The notes under the pieces: model-generated | Told to the model about the DNA's origin: nothing | The model's database searches: none | The model's input: only the letters and a program-made list of their open reading frames with translations | Assembly: GCA_036417435.1 (NCBI GenBank) | Contig: CM070909.1 | Span: forward strand, 9,332,597 to 9,396,596 | From: Inia geoffrensis | Lineage: Eukaryota > Chordata > Mammalia > Artiodactyla > Iniidae | DNA length: 64,000 bases | Direction: 5' to 3' | In this document: one piece after another, positions 57,686-64,000 of the stretch | Layout: each line of letters starts with the position of its first letter | Position numbering within the stretch: position 1 is the stretch's first letter | Program-made: the position numbers and the translations under genes

Positions 57686-59134
57686 ATGGCGACCGCCTCT
57701 GCTCAAGCTGCAGCGTTGAGCGCCGAGCAGGCCAAGGGTGAGAAACCTTTTAGTTGTCGGGTGGGCTTCTTGCTAAAGAAGAGTGCGGGAAAAAGATCTG
57801 GGGCGAGAGAAATGGCTGCGTTCGCTGGGAAATGCGAGTAGCCGGTACCATACTCTGTCAATTAACAAGGGTCCTTGCTCCTGGAGCGAGAGATTCGGAG
57901 GCCGAGTTCCTTGGGTTACTGTGGTTTCAGTCTGTTAAATAATTCCCTGCCCTCTTTCTGGTGTTTTCGGTTGGGCCCGCCGGCCGTGCGCCGATGCGTA
58001 CCCGGGACTCCTTCCGGGGATGCGTCTGTTGCACAGTGGTCCTGGCCGAGGTGATCCAGGCGTTCTCGGCGCCGGAGAACGCCGTGCGTATGGACGAGGC
58101 TCGGGACAACGCGTGTAACGACATGGGCAAGATGTTGCAATTCGTGCTGCCCGTGGCCACGCAGATTCAGCAGGAGGTTATCAAAGCTTATGGCTTCAGC
58201 TGCGACGGGGAAGGTGGGTCGGACGGGGATGGAGGAGAGAGCGGTGGATCCCTTGGGTCTCCGAGCCGTAATCCCTTTTCTCGCCACACGGCGGCAGCCA
58301 CACTCTAACAGTATTGGTACTCTGAGACCAGGGTCTGTTCGTGAACTTGAGCCAAGGGAAGTCTGAAGTGAGTTTTCTAGTTACCATTAATTATACTGTT
58401 ATACCATTTTAAGATGAGGAAACAGACTCTAGAAATAAAACACAAGTGCCGGAGGTCACAGCCGAGTTGGACCTGAAACCCGCTCTGACGGCTTGTAGTG
58501 AGGTGTCTGCATGCCAGTACAGTTCTGCAGCCCCTCCACGGTGTTTCAACTCTTTTCTGTTTGAGGGTTGGCAGTTCAGTTTCTTTGGTGAGATCAGGGT
58601 CTTCCCCAAGGGTGTTTACTGATTCAGCCCAACTGGCCCATGGCCCTCCTGTTTCCTGGGTCTGGACTGGTGATCTCGTGGGTGTGCACCCTTTGGGGTC
58701 TTGTGACTAAAGTGCTAAAATGGTTCACCTGATGGTGGGAAGCACACTGCTTTGGGATATTTTCATTCACTGCATCACATCCAGTTGTGGCCCAGTGTAG
58801 ACCAGGAAGTAGTTGACCCAAACCACACAGGGCAGAGGCCTGCATATGTCTTGTTTTGCAGACAGCTACCTGGGGCCAGAGCCAGAGTAGCCAGCGACTC
58901 CGGCTCAAGCTGCCCCCTCCTGCCATCTTGGGCACATCCGTCCGCTGGGGGTGTGGATTGATGCTCCTGTTTCCCTTTGCAGGTGTCCTTAAATTTGCCC
59001 GCTTGGTCAAGTCTTACGAAGCCCAGGATCCCGAGATTGCCAGCCTGTCGGGCAAACTGAAGGCGCTGTTCCTGCCGCCCATGACCCTGCCGCCCCACGG
59101 GGCTGCTTCGGGGGGCAGTGTGGCCGCCTCCTGA
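57686..59134 (+). CDS. C12orf57: C12orf57 (complete, 3 exons)
   Basis: Exons 57686-57737, 58037-58213 and 58983-59134 (52+177+152 nt) give 126 residues, the same length as human C12orf57. The start is MATASAQAAALSAEQAK; then VVLAEVIQAFSAPENAVRMDEARDNACNDMGKMLQFVLPVATQIQQEVIKAYGF is nearly the human sequence, and the end is LPPHGAASGGSVAAS. The protein is small, mostly helical and soluble, without a catalytic motif. Loss in human causes Temtamy syndrome (corpus callosum, eye and seizure defects); the biochemical role is not settled. The promoter is TATA-less and lies just after the U7 3' box. No strong AATAAA is seen; the transcript probably ends near 59,210. Confidence 0.96.
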
Positions 59135-59883
59135 GGGTTGGCCCTCCCGTGGCACTGCTGGGGAAGGGAAGACCTTGGTGTTCCGGAGGATATAAATGTG
59201 CCTATGACTTAGCCTTGCCGTCTGTCTTTTGTGACCCTGACAACCTCTGCGTCCTGGCCTGATGCGCTCAGCCTTTCAGGCTGCTCCACCTTCCTGTCCA
59301 GATCCTCCCTGTGCTCCTGCTGGGCCCAACCAGCTCCGGGGCAGAGAGGGAGGGGCCGGCTCCTCAACGCCCTGGGTTGGGGGGCCTGCACAGGCAGCCC
59401 CGCCTCTGAGGAGTGGGGCTTCCCGGGCTTTTCCTGAGGCCCCTTGGCTTCTGTGTGCTGGGAGTCTCCCCCATTGGTTGGTGCTCCCTTGGCCAGGGTT
59501 ACTTCCTGGTCTCTGCCCGCAGCACCCATCCTCCCTCAGCTCCGTCGGCCGGAGCGCCAGGTGGAGCTCCAGGTGGCTCCTCCCTTCCCCAGGGAAGGAG
59601 GCGGGGCACGGGCAGGCGGCGCCGGACTGCGGCGTGGGGCTAGAGAGAGAAGCCAGCTGCTGTGGGCGGTCTAAGGCCAGCCCCTCCCCCACCTGTCCCT
59701 TTTCCGGGTTTATTAAGTCCAGGGGCTTGTCTCTGTGGCATCTTGGCCTGGCGGGCAGCATCGAGAGGAAAGTGGCTGAGTTCTGAGTGTTCTCCCTCAC
59801 CTTGGGTCACTGCACAGCCGCGGCTCGGGCTCAGCCCCGCCCCCTGTGGCCATCTGCCTGTGACTCCCTACCCCTCTCGGGAA

Positions 59884-59897
59884 ATGCTGTCCCATGG
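59884..59897 (+). CDS. PTPN6: PTPN6 upstream first coding exon (partial gene)
   Basis: ATG-CTG-TCC-CAT-GG followed by a perfect donor (gtaagt) encodes MLSH(G). The human PTPN6 isoform made from the upstream, epithelial promoter starts MLSRG in place of the haematopoietic MVR, so this fits with one Arg-to-His change. The position, about 0.7 kb after C12orf57 on the same strand, is as in human. PTPN6 (SHP-1) is a two-SH2-domain protein tyrosine phosphatase that dampens immune-receptor signalling; none of its domains is inside the window. The upstream sequence (59,700-59,883) would be promoter and 5' UTR. The second promoter exon and all SH2 exons should lie beyond 64,000. Confidence 0.72.
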
Positions 59898-60329
59898 GTA
59901 AGTCCCCTGCTCTGCTTGCGTATCATGGTCCTCTGTTCATTTGGGAGGGAGGGGCAGTATTCCTGCTCACTCCTGACAGGTGTGTGACCACGAGTGCGAC
60001 CTAACCCCTGCCCCCTGCCCTGGGTCTGCTTCCCCGAAAGATGTCAGGAACTCCGGGCTCATTCGTAGCCCTCTGCACCTGCACCACCAGCCCTTCTCTA
60101 GCACTTTCTCCCTGACAGATGCATATTTCTTCTCACCATTTCATTTCTCCCTTCACCCCCTGGTCCCCTGCTTCTGCCATCTGCTTCGGATCTGTCCCCC
60201 TGGGGAGCCCATGTCACCTGAATGAAACATTGCACGTCTGAAAGGCAAACCTGAGAAGGCTCTCCTGTTCCCACTCAACTTCCCAGGGTCCTTCATTCAG
60301 ATTTCCGTCAGTTTCCCTTCACTCCTCTG

Positions 60330-60720
60330 CATCAATTCCTTCAACAGATACCTGTTGAGCATCTATTATACGCCAGGTGCTTTTTAAGGTGCTGCCAATA
60401 CTGTGGCAAACGAGACATGGTCCCTGCTCTCACAGAGCTTCACTCACTCCAGTGGAAGGTGTCAGGCTGCCCAAGGAACCCACTAAATAGGATAATTGCA
60501 GGTTCTCAGAAGTGTTACCCAGAAAATAAACAGCTTCACGTGCTAGTAAGTGACTTGGGGTGCCAGTGGCCTCACTGGCTGGAGGGGGCAGGGAGGACTT
60601 TCCTGAGGAGGTGACACAGGAGCTGTGACCTGGAGGGCGAGCCAGGCTCCAGTGCCCCTGGGCGGAGGGAACGGCCAGTGCAAAGGCCCTGCTGTGAGAA
60701 CAAACTAAACGACAGGGCCT
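60330..60720 (+). repeat. L2-derived fragment in PTPN6 intron 1
   Basis: 'aacagatacctgttgagcatct', 'tacgccaggtgctttttaagg', 'catggtccctgctctcacag', then 'gcaaaggccctgctgtgag' are ordered L2 words. Confidence 0.65.
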
Positions 60721-60907
60721 GCGGCAGAGCAGGCCAGTGGGGAGGGTCGGGACAGACCAGGCCTTGCCGGAGTTTGGATGCTGCAGTGAGGACCTGCTTG
60801 GCGTGCTGGTGAGTTGCTGGGTTGGTCACCCCCGAGTCCTGCAGGTTCTTGCTTCTCACACTGACATCTGCCCTGGGGTGTGCCCTGCCTCCCCCAGTGC
60901 CCACCTC

Positions 60908-61048
60908 GTCTCCTTCAGCCCTCAGGTCAAGGCTCTGGTTGAGTTGTGTCTGGTCCCTGATCCCTTCCGCACTCCCGTCTCCTTCAGCCCTCAGGTCAAG
61001 GCGCTGATTGATTGAGTTGTGTCTGGTCCCTGATCCCTTCCGCACTCC
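60908..61048 (+). repeat. 69-bp tandem duplication
   Basis: The unit starting GTCTCCTTCAGCCCTCAGG occurs at 60,908 and again at 60,977. The two copies are nearly the same except for one substitution group and a 4-base ATTG gain in the second. Confidence 0.92.
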
Positions 61049-61324
61049 CGCCTCGGTCGTTTTCCTACCACGTGGTTGGCAAGGCCTCTCCTGGGACAGA
61101 ATCCTTCCTCGGGTCCCCAGCCTGCCCCTGTGAGACCCTCTGCCATGGGTCCCAGCCTCTGAGAGCAGCTCAGCTCAGCCACAGTGCCCTGCTCACACCC
61201 AGCGCTGCTCCAGTGGGTCCTGTGCCTGCCACCCGGGTGCCTTTGCAGATCTGCCTCTGCAGGAGTGCCGGCCCCTGTGGCCTCATCGTGGGCTGTGCCA
61301 GTGCCCTGCCTCCTCCAGCAGTGG

Positions 61325-61510
61325 CTGGTGTGGTGGGAAGGGCAGTGACCTCACATCAGACAGCCTTGGTTTGTTGCCTTCCCCTTACTAGCTCGTGACC
61401 TTGGGCAAGTTACTTCTCTGAGGCTTAGTTTTTGTTTCTAAAATTGGGCTAACGAGACCTACTAAATAATGTTGGCACGTGGATTAATAATGTCACATAG
61501 AAGGTGTTCG
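61325..61510 (+). repeat. MIR in PTPN6 intron 1
   Basis: 'gtgaccttgggcaagttacttc', 'ctaaaattgggctaac' and nearby wording give the MIR order. Confidence 0.7.
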
Positions 61511-61803
61511 TGCCAAAAACTTACTTCATATTGGTCTTTTGTATCAGTATTTGGGAAATATTGTTAAGCTCATTTATCAGGTAGGGATACTGAGGCTCGG
61601 GGAACTTCAAGAACTTTCTAGATATTATTTCACTTTCTTTGCTCTTCCAGACTGCCTGTCTTTCTGCATCTCCCTTGATCTTCATCTCTACCTTTATTTC
61701 CTTGCTTTCCAAGTGAATAATTTTCTCTTCGGAATTAGGCCCTTACTTTTGGAACTCTCAGCTTCCTTGAGCCTGTTTTCCTCCCTTAAAAAAAAAAAAT
61801 TCA

Positions 61804-62092
61804 GGGCCTTCCCTAGTGGCGCAGTGGCTGAGAATCTGCCTGCCAATGCAGGGGACACGGGTTCGAGCCCTGGTCTGGGAAGATCCCACATGCCGCGGAG
61901 CAACCAGGCCCGTGAGCCACAACTACTGAGCCTGCGCATCTGGAGCCTGTGCTCCGCAGCAAGAGAGGCCGCGATAGTGAGAGGCCCGTGCACCGCGATG
62001 AAGGGTGGCCCCCATTTGCCACAACTAGAGAAAGCCCTCGCACAGAAACGAAGACCCAACACAGCCATAAATAAATAAATAAAAATTAAAAA
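61804..62092 (+). repeat. Full-length CHR SINE in PTPN6 intron 1
   Basis: 'gggccttccctagtggcgcag' to an (AAAT)n tail. AAAAAAATTCAG precedes it (61,793) and AAAAAAATTCAG follows it (62,091), the target duplication. Confidence 0.94.
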
Positions 62093-62499
62093 AAAAATTC
62101 AGAAAAATAACTCCTACATCACAGGGATGTCTGAGGCCCAAATGGGATTGTGTGTGTGTGCAAGTGCTCTGTGAACTCCAGAGCACTTATGACAAGGGAA
62201 GGGAGGTGCTTCTTATTTATTTTCCTGGCAGAGGACAGTAGAGACAGTACATCTCATCCTGGTGTCTGTCTGTCTTCTGGCTTGACCCCCTTCAGAGAAA
62301 TTCCTGCTTCGTCCATGGTCAGGAGTTTCTGGGTTCCTAGTTAGTTTCTCTCCACCAAGTGGTGTAAGCTCCAGAAGGAGAGTGGCTTGTGGCCAGGGTG
62401 CAGGGAGTGTTTAGGGTCGAGCATGGACCTGCAGCTTCGTGTGTGGTCAGGATGCGGTGTCCACATGTGGGTGTTTGCACCCGACCAGGTACGTGCGTA

Positions 62500-62600
62500 G
62501 ATGGACATGGATATGGTGAGGTGCACGTAGTGGGACTGTGTGTGCATAAGTGGATGCTTGTGTGCTTGTGTGTGTGCGTGTTTGTATACTCATCTGTATA
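62500..62600 (+). repeat. GT/TG-rich low-complexity patch in PTPN6 intron 1
   Basis: Degenerate GTGT/GTGC text ('gcttgtgtgcttgtgtgtgtgc'-like). The rest of 62,093-63,860 is intronic sequence with no gene, apart from a short L2-like stretch near 62,675-62,720. Confidence 0.5.
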
Positions 62601-63864
62601 TGACAAGCAGGGTGTTGCATGTGTAGGACCGGACCTGGGCTTGTGACCATGTATGTGCACGGGTGGGGTGAGCTTGGTTATTGGACACATACTCTGTGCG
62701 AGGCATGGTGCTAAGTTTTGACCACTTGGAGGTGAGCCAGACTGGCAGCGGACCCCCTGTGGTGGAGAAGCCGATGTCCACCTCCTTCCTGCCTGCTGCT
62801 GTGGGGGTGAGTTCATGGTCTTTCAGGGCGGCTGTCCAAGACTGGAGATAGTCATTGTTAGACCATGCAATAAACAGACCAAGCAAGGCTCCCGGGGCCC
62901 CGGAAAGAGGCGGAAAAAAAGCAGCCCTTTTTGGGGTGGGGGGGAAATTGATGTTCAAACAATGATAAAGTAGCCAACATAAGAAAATAGACTTTTGTTG
63001 GGCTTGAGCACTTTGCTATTTATTTTTTGAGGCACAGCATACATATGTGCATGAATATTGAACATCACATTTATTCCGTCCGTGTATACACCACCCAGAT
63101 CGCGATGTAGAGCATACCCAGTACCCCAGAAGTGTCCCAGGAATTGCCATCTCCCAGTCAGTTTACTTATTTTTATAAAGGTAATACATGCCCATGATAT
63201 AACCTTCAAAAAGGTGGAAGGGAGAAGGAAAGGTCCCTCCCAGCCCTCTCCTCCAGCCACCTGGTCCCCCTCCCTAGGGAAGCCACCAACAGGAGTTTCT
63301 TGCGCCTGTTTCGTTGGGCTTCTTTCCTCTTGCTTTGGTTTGGGGATGCTTGTGTTTGAATTTGGAATTACAGGGAGCATGACAAGCTTTTAGTGTTCAG
63401 GGCCTCTCCAGGTCAACTGGCCCTGAGAATAAGCCCTAGCAGGCCCTAGGCCCCCAGCCCCAGTCCCAGGAGACAGGCCTCTGGTCAGAGTCCTGAACTC
63501 CAGTGGATTCAGACCAGACCCCTTTGGCAAGAACCTACAGCTCAGGCATAGGGTGGACGCACCCATGGGGGCTGGTGGCTCCGCCCACACCTGTTTCCCT
63601 AGGTCTGCTCCTTACCTGACTGCAGGGTTGGGGCCAGATGGTTGGGCCAAAGCCTGAGGACAAGAAGCAGAGAAGGTGCAAGTTGGACAGGGCATAGGGG
63701 TCATTCTGTCTATCCCTCTGCCCCAGGGCACCTCTTCAGCTATGTGTGTCAAGGGAGGGGAGGGCATCCCTCTGTAGGCATCTTCCCAGCCTTGGCAATT
63801 ACGGAGTCTCCCCCTCCCACTGCGACCCTAATGGAAGAGTCTCCCAACCTCTGTTCTTTATTTT

Positions 63865-64000
63865 TTAGCTTTTTATTTTTATTTTTAAAATATTTATTTA
63901 CTTATTTTTTGGCTGCGTCAGGATTTAGTTGGGGCATGCGGGCTCTTCGCTTAACTTGCGGTGCGTGTGTGGGCTTCTCTCTAGTTGTGCCACGCGTGGC
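63865..64000 (-). repeat. CHR SINE cut by the window edge
   Basis: Tail 'tttttaaaatatttatttacttat' followed by 'ttggctgcgtcagg' and 'gcgggctcttcgc'; the head lies outside. Confidence 0.88.

Noticed and set aside
62514..62521. ATGGTGAG, similar to the start of the haematopoietic PTPN6 exon (MVR)
   Set aside because: It lies in a degenerate TG-rich patch; the context after it is not a good donor, and the second promoter exon is expected beyond the window.

Overview
This is mammalian nuclear DNA, most likely from a whale or dolphin. Compact intron-containing genes sit among many copies of a tRNA-derived SINE whose long body ('...cgcagtggttaagaatccgcc...', with A-rich tails such as 'aaaaataaataaataaa') is the CHR type known from cetaceans and hippos. 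Gene order and protein sequence match the human 12p13.31 block SPSB2 - LRRC23 - ENO2 - ATN1 - RNU7-1 - C12orf57 - PTPN6.

Layout. 1-205 (minus) is the first coding exon of SPSB2, with a CpG-rich promoter at 430-900. 0.9-25 kb is gene-poor: CHR SINEs, LTRs, L1, L2 and MIR fragments, one orphan CpG island (7.1-7.5 kb), and an intronless PRDX3 retrocopy with an intact 257-codon frame (16.3-18.06 kb, target-site duplications visible). 25.1-32.1 kb is LRRC23, complete in six coding exons (338 aa). 32.3-40.4 kb is ENO2, complete in eleven coding exons (434 aa). 44.1-56.5 kb is ATN1, complete in nine coding exons (1181 aa), with an 11-unit CAG tract and a very long GT repeat in intron 6. 57.37-57.43 kb is the U7 snRNA gene with its DSE, PSE and 3' box. 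57.69-59.13 kb is C12orf57, complete in three exons (126 aa). 59.88-59.90 kb is the upstream (epithelial-type) first coding exon of PTPN6, whose remaining exons lie beyond the window.

All spliced reading frames were joined by hand at GT/AG sites and phases close exactly. The genes are neighbours but not a pathway: a cullin-ligase adaptor (SPSB2), a sperm-flagellum radial-spoke protein (LRRC23), neuronal glycolytic enolase (ENO2), a transcriptional corepressor (ATN1), histone mRNA processing RNA (U7), a small brain-development protein (C12orf57) and a tyrosine phosphatase (PTPN6).

No new defence-type or operon-like system is present. The points most worth a second look are the intact PRDX3 retrocopy, a decayed copy of an ATN1 coding segment inside ATN1 intron 2, the duplicated-flank GT tract, a perfect-looking X-box in the LRRC23 promoter, an RE1-like site in ENO2 exon 1, and a SINE insertion that carried along a short unique 3' segment. 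Comparisons with human sequences are from memory and were not checked by alignment software.
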